Notes: generated by a model from the letters alone, not told the origin. 64,000 nt of DNA from Pontibacter qinzhouensis (GCF_008017455.1 NZ_VRTY01000005.1:34001-98000); one strand, 5' to 3'. Positions 1 to 7,973 are shown, numbered from the stretch's first letter. Numbers and translations: made by a program.

Positions 1-852
1 ATGGAAACTCTTATGGATGGCGATACACTCTTTATGGCAGCCGATACGCTTATTTCCAGAGAGTCTAAAGCACCGGATATGCCTAGTATGCTGTATGCTT
101 ACCATGGCGTAAAAATCTACAAATCAGATCTGCAGGGCAAGTGCGACTCGTTGAGCTACAACCGCACCGACTCTATCATGTACATGAACAGGAACCCTGT
201 GCTGTGGAGCGATAACAGTCAGATTGTGTCAGATACTATTCATATACACATGCGCAACAAGACAATAGACCGGATGTACATGTTTAGCAGCGCGTTTATT
301 TCTTCTGAAGACTCCATTCAGAACTTTAACCAGGTAAAAGGTCGCGACATGGTGGCTTTTTTTAAGGAAGGAAAAATCAGGAGGGTGAATGTGGAGGGCA
401 ACGGCGAGAGCCTCTATTTTGTGCTGGAGGGCGATACGTTGCTCACCGGCCTTAACAAAGCCATCTGCAGCAATATGGTGCTCAAATTCTCTGAAGAAAA
501 TAAACTGAACACTATCTCGTTTCTGGTAAGTCCGGATGCCAGCTTTATTCCGCCGCATGAACTGAAAGAGCCGGACAAAACGTTGGAAGGGTTTGAGTGG
601 CTGTCGGAATTACGGCCAGAGCGGAAAGATATATTTGTGCAACGTGTGCCGGTGGTGCAGCCACAGCCTGTGCAGCAGCAGCAGGCTCCAAAAGAGAGTG
701 TTTCCGGTTTGGCAACGCCATCGGTCCGCGTAAAGCCTGTTGTGCAGTCTAAACCCGCAGCACCTGCCAAACCACCAGTTAATAGCCAAGTGCCAGCAAA
801 GCCAGTAGCAGCTCCGGGAGGAACTAAGCTTAAGAAGGCTGGGAATAACTAG
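1..852 (+). CDS. OstA-like LPS-transport family protein, 5' end probably outside window
   Basis: The 283 visible residues contain the repeated beta-strand pattern of OstA/LptA-LptD N-terminal domains: short segments such as DGDTLFMAADTL, YAYHGVKIYKSDLQGKCDSL and SDTIHI, in which alternating hydrophobic strands carry DxL turns. Family members bind lipid A and help carry LPS across the periplasm. The tail from about residue 215 is low-complexity and rich in Pro, Gln, Ala and Lys, typical of a flexible extension. The frame is already open at base 1 and starts in the middle of a beta repeat, so the ATG at base 1 is probably internal and the true start lies upstream. It is followed codirectionally by bamD after 236 bp, consistent with an outer-membrane biogenesis neighbourhood. 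The family call rests on pattern recognition; exact role (LptA- or LptD-like) is uncertain. Confidence 0.7.
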   Translation: METLMDGDTLFMAADTLISRESKAPDMPSMLYAYHGVKIYKSDLQGKCDSLSYNRTDSIMYMNRNPVLWSDNSQIVSDTIHIHMRNKTIDRMYMFSSAFISSEDSIQNFNQVKGRDMVAFFKEGKIRRVNVEGNGESLYFVLEGDTLLTGLNKAICSNMVLKFSEENKLNTISFLVSPDASFIPPHELKEPDKTLEGFEWLSELRPERKDIFVQRVPVVQPQPVQQQQAPKESVSGLATPSVRVKPVVQSKPAAPAKPPVNSQVPAKPVAAPGGTKLKKAGNN

Positions 853-876
853 TATCAGGTTACCTCAGATGCTAAT

Positions 877-934
877 CAATTATTCAAATGAAATGGCCCT
901 TCCAAAGCGTTTTTGCCTCCCGAAGGTCAAGGGG
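877..934 (+). repeat. Interspersed 58-bp element, copy 1
   Basis: Left end CAATTATTCAAATGAA, core GGCCCTTCC, right end TCAAGGG. It lies between the OstA-like gene and bamD. This is one of 20 copies in the window. Confidence 0.8.
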
Positions 935-1049
935 GCTTGGAGGAGGGGAGAACCTTCATTAAAAAAAGCTCTTTTTAAATGAAATGCTGCGATCATAAGC
1001 CTGAAGACAGAATGAAATTATACATTAAAATTCCTGCGTCCGCAACTAA

Positions 1050-1081
1050 CTTGTAAATCACACAGATATTCCATAATTTTG
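1050..1081 (+). promoter_or_regulatory. Bacteroidota-type promoter of bamD
   Basis: A TAATTTTG box at 1074-1081 fits the Bacteroidota -7 consensus TAnnTTTG, and CTTG at 1050-1053 sits 20 bases upstream in the -33 position. The -7 box ends only 7 bases before the bamD ATG, so the predicted transcript would have almost no leader. Confidence 0.5.
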
Positions 1082-1088
1082 CCCGTTC

Positions 1089-1919
1089 ATGAAGAAAGGC
1101 TTTTCCCATATTATTGTGCTTATTGGCATATTGCTGCTAACCGCTGGTTGCAGTAACTACCAAAAGCTATTAAAAAGCACGAACGTAGACGAAAAATACG
1201 CGGCTGCCTTAAAATATTACGAAAAAGAAGACTATTACCGCGCCAACCAACTGCTCAACGATGTGTTGCCCTTGCTGGGTGGTCGGCCGGAAGGGGAGAG
1301 AGCCCGGTTTTTGTTTGCGCATACGCACTTTATGCAGCGCGAATTTTTATTGAGCGCCTACCAATTCCAGCTCTTCTACGAAACATACCCACGCAGCGAG
1401 TTTGCCGAAGAGGCTATATTCCTGTATGCCAAGTCGCAGTACATGAGTTCTCCGGGTTATGAGCAGGATCAGTCTACTACGGTAACGGCTCTTGAATCGC
1501 TGCTGGAGTTTCAGGCACGGTTCCCGACCAGCCAGTTTGCCGAAGAAACAAACAACATGATAAACGAGTTGAACGTAAAGCTCGACCGAAAGTCATTCGA
1601 CAGCGCCCGGCTCTACTACCAATTGCGTTACTACAAGTCGGCGGTGGTGTCGCTTACAAACTTTATAAACGAACATGCCGGCTCGCCTTACAGCGAAGAA
1701 GCTGCTTTTCTGAGGTTAGATGCACAGTACAGGTTCGCCCTTGAAAGCGTGGTAAGTAAGCAACAGGAACGTTTTACGGAAGCAGCCGATTTCTACCTCG
1801 CTTTTATAGATCTACACCCGCAAGGCAAGTTCCTGCGCGATGCGGAAAAGATATACGAGAATACCTTATCTGAACTGGATAAGCTGAAACAACCAACCCA
1901 AGTATCACAAGGCAATTAA
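1089..1919 (+). CDS. bamD: Outer membrane assembly lipoprotein BamD
   Basis: BamD is the TPR lipoprotein of the BAM complex that folds beta-barrels into the outer membrane. Residues 1-21 form a lipoprotein signal ending in the lipobox LTAGC, with lipidation expected at Cys21. The rest is a series of TPR-like helix pairs (for example YYRANQLLNDVLP, FLLSAYQFQLFYETYPRS, FTEAADFYLAFIDLHPQG) with the YPxSxFAEEA signature of the YfiO/BamD family. Its 276 residues match the usual length in Bacteroidota. It begins a tight codirectional operon: rpoZ starts 12 bp after its stop, followed by coaC, coaB and porD. Confidence 0.93.
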   Translation: MKKGFSHIIVLIGILLLTAGCSNYQKLLKSTNVDEKYAAALKYYEKEDYYRANQLLNDVLPLLGGRPEGERARFLFAHTHFMQREFLLSAYQFQLFYETYPRSEFAEEAIFLYAKSQYMSSPGYEQDQSTTVTALESLLEFQARFPTSQFAEETNNMINELNVKLDRKSFDSARLYYQLRYYKSAVVSLTNFINEHAGSPYSEEAAFLRLDAQYRFALESVVSKQQERFTEAADFYLAFIDLHPQGKFLRDAEKIYENTLSELDKLKQPTQVSQGN

Positions 1920-1931
1920 CACATTCTATAT

Positions 1932-2258
1932 ATGGCAATAGTACCAGCATCTATCGTTACCAGAAACATGGCCGACTTTGCAAAGCAGACAGGTAATGTT
2001 TACAAATCAGTTTCTGTTATCTCTAAAAGAGCAAACCAGATATCAGTAAAGCTGAAAGAAGAATTAAACTCAAAGCTTGCTGAGTTTGCCACTACTGTCG
2101 ATAACCTCGAAGAGGTATTTGAGAACAGAGAGCAAATCGAGATTTCGAAATATTACGAGCGTCTGCCAAAACCTACCAACCTGGCTGTTGAAGAGTTTCT
2201 GGAAGGCAAAGTGTACGTGCGTACACCAGACGACGAGACAGAGATAACATCTTTCTAA
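1932..2258 (+). CDS. rpoZ: DNA-directed RNA polymerase omega subunit, Bacteroidota type
   Basis: This 108-residue protein matches the Bacteroidota omega subunit, which helps assemble RNA polymerase by clamping the beta-prime C terminus. The N-terminal IVTRNMADFA and the segment SVSVISKRANQIS correspond to the conserved omega core (R-A-x-Q-I). The acidic C-terminal half (EEFLEGKVYVRTPDD) is characteristic of this phylum. It sits 12 bp after bamD and 10 bp before coaC, so it is almost certainly cotranscribed with both; the same order is widely conserved in Bacteroidota. Confidence 0.88.
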   Translation: MAIVPASIVTRNMADFAKQTGNVYKSVSVISKRANQISVKLKEELNSKLAEFATTVDNLEEVFENREQIEISKYYERLPKPTNLAVEEFLEGKVYVRTPDDETEITSF

Positions 2259-2268
2259 ACTGTACCGG

Positions 2269-2829
2269 ATGCTCCGGAACAAAAAGATTATAGTAGGAGT
2301 TTGCGGCAGTATAGCAGCTTATAAAGCCGCTGTGCTGGTTCGCTTACTTATAAAAGCAGAAGCAGAAGTGCAGGTAATCCTGACTACTTCTGCTTCTGCT
2401 TTTATAACCCCTCTCACGCTGGCCACTCTTTCTAAGCGGCCGGTTCTCACAGAGTTTGTGCAAGGCAGGCAAGGCATCTGGAACAACCACGTGGAACTTG
2501 GTCTCTGGGCCGATACCATGGTAATTGCTCCGGCCAGTGCCAACACAGTAGCCAAGTTCGCAAACGGGTACTGCGATAACCTGCTCAGCGCCACCTACCT
2601 TTCGGCCCGCTGCCCGGTTTTTGTAGCACCCGCCATGGACCTCGATATGTACCAGCACCCTTCGGTGCAGGATAACTTCCGGAAGTTGCAGGCCTACGGT
2701 AACAAGTTAATTGAGGCTGGCTATGGCGAACTGGCAAGTGGTTTGGTAGGGCAAGGGCGTATGGCAGAACCAGAGGAAATAGTGCAGGTACTTCAGGATT
2801 ACTTTACAGGAGGTGGAAAAATCGTTTAA
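2269..2829 (+). CDS. coaC: Phosphopantothenoylcysteine decarboxylase half of CoaBC
   Basis: This 186-residue flavoprotein corresponds to the N-terminal (CoaC) half of CoaBC. It decarboxylates 4'-phosphopantothenoylcysteine in coenzyme A synthesis. The FMN-binding start GVCGSIAAYKA, the catalytic histidine (His74 in HVELGLWAD), the PASANT motif (88-93) and the GxGRM loop (161-165) are all visible. Two positions differ from the E. coli-type active site: PAMD instead of PAMN (Asp123) and LASG instead of LACG (Ser157 where E. coli has Cys158). Both may be lineage-typical. The frame ends at a stop 9 bases after an A5 run, and the ligase half continues in the +1 frame with a 17-bp overlap. In most bacteria the two halves are one polypeptide. 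Confidence 0.85.
   Translation: MLRNKKIIVGVCGSIAAYKAAVLVRLLIKAEAEVQVILTTSASAFITPLTLATLSKRPVLTEFVQGRQGIWNNHVELGLWADTMVIAPASANTVAKFANGYCDNLLSATYLSARCPVFVAPAMDLDMYQHPSVQDNFRKLQAYGNKLIEAGYGELASGLVGQGRMAEPEEIVQVLQDYFTGGGKIV
2808..2829 (+). promoter_or_regulatory. Candidate +1 frameshift signal between coaC and coaB
   Basis: AGGAGG (2808-2813) is followed, 4 bases later, by AAA (2818-2820) inside an A5 run. A tRNA-Lys on that codon could re-pair perfectly with AAA one base on (2819-2821), entering the coaB frame. The zero-frame stop follows at 2827-2829. The spacing resembles the prfB frameshift site. An assembly indel or reinitiation would explain the same data. Confidence 0.4.
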
Positions 2830-3472
2830 CGGGAAACTGGTGCTGCTCACAGCCGGACCAACTTATGAGCCCATAGACCCGGTTCGCTTTATCGGCAACC
2901 ACTCTACTGGTAAAATGGGCTATGCCCTGGCCGAGTGCTTTGCCCAACATGGGGCAAAGGTACGGCTGGTAGCAGGCCCCACGGCACTACAGGCAGTGCA
3001 CAAGAGCATTGAAGTAACCCCTGTTACCACGGCCGACGAAATGTACCAGGTCGTGCAACAGTTCGCTGCTGCTGCCGATATTGTGGTTTTTGCCGCTGCC
3101 GTAGCCGATTACAAGCCCAAAGTAGTGGCCGATAAAAAAATAAAGAAAGACGGGAGCGAATTAACAATAGAACTTGTTAAGAACGTTGATATAGCAGCGG
3201 CCTTCGGTAAACAAAAACGTGAAGGGCAGTTCTCGGTAGGCTTTGCCCTCGAAACAAACGACGAAGACCTGAATGCCCGGCAAAAGCTCGAGAAGAAAAA
3301 CCTCGATATGATTGTACTGAATTCACTTAACGACCCTGGGGCCGGATTTCGGCACGATACAAACAAAATCACGATTATAGAACGTGACACAACTACGGCT
3401 TTTGAACTAAAGCAGAAGCAGGAAGTGGCGCAGGATATTGTAAACCTAATTTTAGAGCGCTTACATGTTTAA
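2813..3472 (+). CDS. coaB: Phosphopantothenate-cysteine ligase half of CoaBC (GTG start or frameshift product)
   Basis: CoaB joins phosphopantothenate and cysteine using CTP. Seen here are LTAGPTYEPIDPVRFIGN, the STGKMG nucleotide loop, AAAVADYKP, the lysine-rich KKIKK loop and NDPGAGFRHDTNKIT near the end, all classic for the ligase domain; the 219 residues cover it completely. The only possible independent start near the domain edge is GTG at 2813. The AGGAGG at 2808-2813 overlaps that GTG, so it cannot act as a normally spaced ribosome-binding site for it. A +1 shift on the A5 run at 2817-2821 would join it in frame to the decarboxylase. Its stop overlaps the start of porD by 8 bp. Confidence 0.85.
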   Translation: MEKSFNGKLVLLTAGPTYEPIDPVRFIGNHSTGKMGYALAECFAQHGAKVRLVAGPTALQAVHKSIEVTPVTTADEMYQVVQQFAAAADIVVFAAAVADYKPKVVADKKIKKDGSELTIELVKNVDIAAAFGKQKREGQFSVGFALETNDEDLNARQKLEKKNLDMIVLNSLNDPGAGFRHDTNKITIIERDTTTAFELKQKQEVAQDIVNLILERLHV

Positions 3473-4370
3473 GAAAATACTTGTTTTGCTGTGTGTATAT
3501 GTGGTGGCGGTGGGTGCTAAAGCCCAGGAGCTGCAGTGCGATGTGGTGGTAAACAGCGAGCAGGTGCAATACACCGATAAGCAATTATTTACAGAGATGC
3601 AGACCCGCATCTTTGAATTTATGAACAACCGCCGCTGGACCGACCAGGCTTACCGGGCAGAAGAGCGCATAAAGTGCCGGATGCTCATAAACCTGGTGGA
3701 GATGCCTGAAATTGGCATATTTAAGGCCAATGTGCAGGTGGTATCGGTAAGGCCGGCCTATGGTACCGGTTACGAAAGCATTCTTTTTTCTGTTATCGAC
3801 AAAGACTGGACTTTTCAGTTTACCGATGCGCAACCCCTCGACTTTGCCGAAAACAGCTATACCTCTAACCTCTCGTCGATGCTGGCATTTTATGCCTACT
3901 TAATAATAGGAGTAGATGGCGACAGCTTTAGTAAGATGGGCGGCTCCAATGCCTACGACAGGGCCCGGAATATTATGAACCTGGCCACTTCACAAGGCGG
4001 TTCTTACCCCGGCTGGAAACCTTTTGAAGGAAACCGAAACCGTTACTGGATATTAGATAACCTGCAGGACCCTCAGTTTGTAACATTCCGGGAAGGCTTG
4101 TATACCATGCACCGCCAGGGACTCGATGTGATGGCAGAAAGCCCGGAAAAAGCGCGTAAGTCGGTGCTGGTGGTGCTGCAGGATATACAGGCGCTCTCGA
4201 AGCTCAAGCCGGGTGCTGCCATTATCCGCTCTTTCTTTGATGCAAAGGCCGATGAACTGACCAACATGTTTAAAACAGCACCTCCCGCAGATAAGCAGGC
4301 AGCCTATACCATCCTGAACCAGGTAGATGCCCCTAATAGCACAAAATACCAGGTGCTGCTACAGCGCTAA
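3465..4370 (+). CDS. porD: PorD-like type IX secretion accessory protein (DUF4835)
   Basis: The 301-residue protein has a signal peptide (residues 1-20, cleavage after AKA) and the DUF4835 pattern: NRRWTDQAYRAEERIKC, a stretch of paired beta strands (QVVSVRPAYGTGYES), PLDFAENSYTSNLSSMLAFYAYLIIGVDGDSF, and NRYWILDNL. PorD is required for type IX secretion and gliding-related export in Bacteroidota, though its exact part in the machine is not well defined. It overlaps coaB by 8 bp (ATG inside the coaB tail), so translation is probably coupled. A cargo protein with a T9SS sorting tail is encoded at 21964-23043, agreeing with an active system. Confidence 0.85.
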   Translation: MFKKILVLLCVYVVAVGAKAQELQCDVVVNSEQVQYTDKQLFTEMQTRIFEFMNNRRWTDQAYRAEERIKCRMLINLVEMPEIGIFKANVQVVSVRPAYGTGYESILFSVIDKDWTFQFTDAQPLDFAENSYTSNLSSMLAFYAYLIIGVDGDSFSKMGGSNAYDRARNIMNLATSQGGSYPGWKPFEGNRNRYWILDNLQDPQFVTFREGLYTMHRQGLDVMAESPEKARKSVLVVLQDIQALSKLKPGAAIIRSFFDAKADELTNMFKTAPPADKQAAYTILNQVDAPNSTKYQVLLQR

Positions 4371-4441
4371 CTTTCCTTATTTCCGCTAAAGCGCGTATCT
4401 TCACGCAGACCACTGTGCGAGCTTGCCTACAAAATACTCTT

Positions 4442-4672
4442 ATGGGAAAACGACAAACCCGCGTTTTTAATCAGGAAATTGCGTTGCAGGCGCAGGAGTT
4501 GCTTTTGCAGCCCCTTGTGCATGTTGTGCTGCAAACAAATGTAGTGCTGCAGGGCAAGTTGCGGACCATCGATCAGGTAAATGTAGAACTGTGGGACAGG
4601 TGCTTTGAGCGACGGGTGCTGCCTCTACAGCAAATTAAAGAAATCATCTACGATAAAGAAGCGGCTTTTTAG
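4442..4672 (+). CDS. Small Sm-like beta-barrel protein of unknown function
   Basis: This 76-residue protein is not assigned to a named family. I chose the ATG at 4442; an in-frame GTG at 4415 would add nine poorly conserved-looking residues. After a short helix (EIALQAQELLL) come alternating strands (VHVVLQTNVVLQGKL, VNVELWD, RRVLPLQQIKEIIYD) with the GKL/D/I-x-x-I spacing of an Sm/LSm fold, so an RNA- or protein-binding barrel is possible but unproven. It starts 72 bp after porD and ends 3 bp before recN, so it very likely shares the recN transcript. A TATCTTCA box at 4396-4403 could be its own promoter. Confidence 0.55.
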   Translation: MGKRQTRVFNQEIALQAQELLLQPLVHVVLQTNVVLQGKLRTIDQVNVELWDRCFERRVLPLQQIKEIIYDKEAAF

Positions 4673-4675
4673 CTT

Positions 4676-6355
4676 ATGCTGATAGATCTTAAAATTAAGA
4701 ATTACGCCCTTATTGAGCAGCTGGAGATGACGCCATCGCCGGTACTCAATATTATAACCGGTGAGACAGGGGCCGGCAAATCGATTATGCTGGGCGCTAT
4801 CGGTCTTTTAATGGGAAACAGGGCCGATAGTAAACTTCTTTTTAACCAGGCACAAAAGTGCGTGATAGAAGGCGTGTTCGATATTTCGTCTTATAACCTG
4901 CAGGAAGTTTTTGCAGCCGAAGACCTCGATTTCGATAACCAGTGTATTTTGCGGCGCGAGATCAGCCCTAGTGGCAAATCGCGGGCCTTTGTAAACGACA
5001 CACCTGTAACCCTCGATGTGATCCGGACCATTGGCGATAACCTGATGGACATCCATTCGCAGCACGACACACTGCAGCTCGGCGACACCAGTTATCAACT
5101 CGATATTCTGGATGTGTATGCCGGCAATACTTCTCTGGACATCTATGCCGGAAATTCTTCTTTTCTGAAAGAGTACCATACCGCTTACCGTCACTACAAA
5201 AAGCTCGAATCGGACTTTAATAAGCTGGAGAACCAACTGGCGCAGGCGCAGAAGGAACTAGATTACCACACCTTCCTGCTAAACGAGCTGGACGAGGCGC
5301 GGCTTGAGGCAGAGGAGCAGGAGAGCCTGGAGGCAGAACTAAAGCAGCTCGAAAACGCCGAAGATATTAAACTGAAGCTCTCGCAGGCGGTGCAGTACCT
5401 CACCGAATCGGAGTTTAATATTACCTCGGCCCTGAAAGATACCGCTTACCTGATCGGGCAGTTGGCGCAGTTCTCCGGTACTTACGAGGAGTTGCGCAAC
5501 CGCACCGAGAGCTGCATGATTGAGCTGCAAGACATTGCCGGCGAACTGGAAGATGCCGAACGTAAAACAGAGGCAGACCCTGGGAGAGCCGTAGAAGTGC
5601 AGGAGCGCCTAAATCTTATTTACACGCTGCAGCGCAAGCACCAGGCCAAAACCATTGCCGACTTACTGGCCATACAGGCTGAACTGGAAGAAAAAGTAAA
5701 AAGCGTTCTGAACCTGGATACTGTTATCCTGGAGACCAAAAAAGCTATGGCAGCTGCCGAAAAAGATGTTTTTGAGAAAGCAGAGGTTCTTTCTGAGCGA
5801 CGCAAGGCTGTGTTTAAAAAATTTGAAGGGGAACTGTATGCGCTGTTAGCAGAGTTGGGAATGCCAAATGCCCGAATTGTTATTCAGCATAAGGTTACGC
5901 CGCCATCTGCCACAGGTACCGACGAAATAAGCATACTGTTCAGTGCCAATAAAGGAGCGGCTCCACAGAGTTTAGTCAAGGCGGCCTCTGGTGGTGAATT
6001 TTCTCGCCTGATGCTGAGCATTAAATACATGCTGGCCGATAAAACAGCGTTGCCTACCATTGTTTTCGATGAGATAGACACCGGTATATCTGGCGAGGTG
6101 GCTGTTAAAGTAGGTAAAATGATGCAGCAGATGGCGCAGAAGCACCAGATTATTGCCATCTCGCATTTGCCACAGATAGCTGCCCAAGGCGATTACCATT
6201 ACTTTGTGTACAAGCACGACCGCGAAGACCGCACCGTGAGCCGAATTAAAAAGCTCAGCGATGAGGAGCGCGTAAACGAAATTGCTCACATGATTGCCGG
6301 TGCAAACCCAAGTTCTAATGCCTACCAGAGCGCTAAAGAATTGCTCTCATTATAG
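4676..6355 (+). CDS. recN: DNA repair protein RecN
   Basis: RecN is an SMC-like ATPase that tethers DNA ends during double-strand-break repair. The 559 residues include the Walker A motif GETGAGKS (about 29-36), the AFVNDTPV and HSQHD motifs, a long coiled-coil centre (about 165-390), the ABC signature ASGGEFSRLMLSI, Walker B (TIVFDEIDTGISG, about 461-473) and the H-loop ISHLPQ. Length is normal for the family. Near residues 143-160 there is a short imperfect duplication, LDVYAGNTS followed by LDIYAGNSS, just before the coiled coil. It starts 3 bp after the upstream small gene, implying coupling. Confidence 0.95.
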   Translation: MLIDLKIKNYALIEQLEMTPSPVLNIITGETGAGKSIMLGAIGLLMGNRADSKLLFNQAQKCVIEGVFDISSYNLQEVFAAEDLDFDNQCILRREISPSGKSRAFVNDTPVTLDVIRTIGDNLMDIHSQHDTLQLGDTSYQLDILDVYAGNTSLDIYAGNSSFLKEYHTAYRHYKKLESDFNKLENQLAQAQKELDYHTFLLNELDEARLEAEEQESLEAELKQLENAEDIKLKLSQAVQYLTESEFNITSALKDTAYLIGQLAQFSGTYEELRNRTESCMIELQDIAGELEDAERKTEADPGRAVEVQERLNLIYTLQRKHQAKTIADLLAIQAELEEKVKSVLNLDTVILETKKAMAAAEKDVFEKAEVLSERRKAVFKKFEGELYALLAELGMPNARIVIQHKVTPPSATGTDEISILFSANKGAAPQSLVKAASGGEFSRLMLSIKYMLADKTALPTIVFDEIDTGISGEVAVKVGKMMQQMAQKHQIIAISHLPQIAAQGDYHYFVYKHDREDRTVSRIKKLSDEERVNEIAHMIAGANPSSNAYQSAKELLSL

Positions 6356-6397
6356 AGGTGGTATAGCGGTAAGAGACAAAATTCAGTTTCTACACCT

Positions 6398-6405
6398 TAA
6401 TTTTG
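6398..6405 (+). promoter_or_regulatory. Possible -7 box of fabI
   Basis: TAATTTTG matches TAnnTTTG, 89 bases before the fabI ATG. No clear -33 TTTG is seen at the right distance, so this is tentative. Confidence 0.3.
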
Positions 6406-6494
6406 AACAGACTCTAAAGAGATATTACTAAATTGCTTCCCGGTTTCAGATTTACCCGGATTTTTTACAACAGCAAAAAAAATATAATAACGAT

Positions 6495-7307
6495 ATGTCG
6501 TATAATATACTTAAAGGGAAAAAAGGAATAATTTTTGGCGCACTAGACGAGAAGTCGATTGCCTGGAAGGTAGCCAAGCGTGCCCACGAGGAAGGCGCAG
6601 AGTTTGTGCTGACAAATGCACCACTTGCCATGCGTATGGGCGAAATCAAGAGATTGGCTGAAGAGTGTAACGCAGAAATTATTCCGGCTGATGCAACCTC
6701 TGTGGAAGATCTGGAAAACCTGTTTACAAAGGCACAGGAGATTCTGGGTGGCAAAATAGACTTTGTGCTGCACTCCATAGGTATGAGCCCGAACATCCGT
6801 AAAGGCAAAACATACGGCGACCTGAACTACGAGTGGTTCCTGAAGACCCTGGACATCTCGGCGCTTTCTTTCCACAAGGTGATGCACGTGGCCGAGAAGC
6901 AGGATGCCATGAACGAGTGGGGCTCCATTGTTGCGCTTTCTTACATAGCGGCTCAGCGTGTTTTCCCAGATTATACCGATATGTCGCAGGCAAAGGCGGT
7001 GCTGGAGTCTATTGCGCGCAACTATGGTTACCGCTTAGGCAAGCAGAAAAAGGTGCGTGTAAACACTATTTCGCAGTCGCCTACTAAAACAACTGCAGGC
7101 ACAGGCGTAGGTGGTTTCGATGCATTTTATGAGTATGCCGATAAAATGTCGCCGCTAGGTAACGCATCGGCAGAGGCCTGCGCTGATTACTGCATCACCC
7201 TTTTCTCTGACCTTACCAAGCTGGTTACCATGCAAAACCTGATGCACGATGGCGGCTTCTCGAGTATGGGTATTTCAGAAGATATCGTAGACATGATCAG
7301 TAAATAG
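6495..7307 (+). CDS. fabI: Enoyl-[acyl-carrier-protein] reductase (NADH) FabI
   Basis: FabI performs the last reduction in each cycle of type II fatty-acid elongation. The 270 residues show the short-chain dehydrogenase fold with the FabI-type N-terminal nucleotide loop GALDEKSIAW, the LHSIGMSP motif, and the catalytic set at LSY150, PDY160 and Lys167 (Y-x6-K spacing, as in E. coli FabI). The residues lining the triclosan pocket follow the standard FabI layout. It stands alone, with a strong intrinsic terminator about 50 bp downstream, so it is probably monocistronic. Confidence 0.95.
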   Translation: MSYNILKGKKGIIFGALDEKSIAWKVAKRAHEEGAEFVLTNAPLAMRMGEIKRLAEECNAEIIPADATSVEDLENLFTKAQEILGGKIDFVLHSIGMSPNIRKGKTYGDLNYEWFLKTLDISALSFHKVMHVAEKQDAMNEWGSIVALSYIAAQRVFPDYTDMSQAKAVLESIARNYGYRLGKQKKVRVNTISQSPTKTTAGTGVGGFDAFYEYADKMSPLGNASAEACADYCITLFSDLTKLVTMQNLMHDGGFSSMGISEDIVDMISK

Positions 7308-7357
7308 TTTTAATGTGCTAATTTATTAAAGTGCTGATGTGATAAATTAGTTGAAAA

Positions 7358-7404
7358 TAAAAAAGGAAGAGCTTCTGGTGCAGATCAGAAGCTCTTCCTT
7401 TTTA
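7358..7404 (+). terminator. Intrinsic terminator after fabI
   Basis: Long perfect stem: GGAAGAGCTTCTG pairs with CAGAAGCTCTTCC across an 8-base loop, flanked by A-run and T-run, so it can work in both directions. Confidence 0.9.
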
Positions 7405-7430
7405 TGTAAGTTTTACTGGCAGAACATGGC

Positions 7431-7489
7431 CAATTATTCTAATGAAAACGGCCTTCCGAAGGTATTTTATAAGTTTTGGATGCCAGGCC
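7431..7489 (+). repeat. Interspersed 58-bp element, copy 2
   Basis: CAATTATTCTAATGAAAA, core GGCCTTCCGAAGG; the right end is degraded (GCCAGG). Convergent region between fabI and the Kazal gene. Confidence 0.8.
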
Positions 7490-7598
7490 TCCTTTAGTTG
7501 AGAGTTAAACGTTATACGACATTCATTCGCTCAATCACTCCTCATCTTCAGATTTCCAAATCTTCAAATTAACCATTCACCAATTCAGCAGTTCAACT

Positions 7599-7656
7599 AA
7601 ATTATTCTAATGGAAATGGCCTTCCAAAGGTTTTTTAAGGGAACAAGCACAAAGGT
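7599..7656 (+). repeat. Interspersed 58-bp element, copy 3
   Basis: AAATTATTCTAATGGAAA, core GGCCTTCCAAAGG followed by T6; right end CAAAGGT. It is preceded by a G-depleted tract from about 7518. A similar G-poor tract without the core (7681-7752) runs into the Kazal gene stop. Confidence 0.8.
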
Positions 7657-7748
7657 TTAGGATTGATTTTCTACTCACTCCTTGCCTCAAAATTTCCAAA
7701 TCTTTACATCTCCAAATTAAAAAATTAACACATAGAACCATTAACACA

Positions 7749-7973
7749 TTAATCAGGGCACTCACCGGGCTTGTAAGAAGTTACACCAGTGCGGTCTGCT
7801 TCGCAGGCATTGCCATAGGTTTTGCCATCGCAGCCGCAAACCGGGTCGTATTGCATAGTGCAGGCCTGGTCTGGTTTGGCCTGGGCCGGATCGATACAGG
7901 GTGTTTCTGAATTTTTGCAGGACCACATGAAGCCGGTTATTATCAAAAAGCCAGCAAAACAAATTTTTCTCAT
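7749..7973 (-). CDS. Kazal-type protease-inhibitor-like lipoprotein
   Basis: Starting at the ATG read from 7973 gives 74 residues: a signal with lipobox FMWSC, then one Kazal-like domain with six cysteines ([20 protein letters not shown] ... GEC). The core [12 protein letters not shown] is the hallmark of Kazal inhibitors, which block serine proteases by presenting a rigid loop. As a predicted lipoprotein it would face the periplasm or surface and might protect against secreted proteases; that role is inference. A longer in-frame start at 8003 would spoil the signal peptide. It is monocistronic and convergent with fabI. Confidence 0.8.
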   Translation of the reverse strand: MRKICFAGFLIITGFMWSCKNSETPCIDPAQAKPDQACTMQYDPVCGCDGKTYGNACEADRTGVTSYKPGECPD

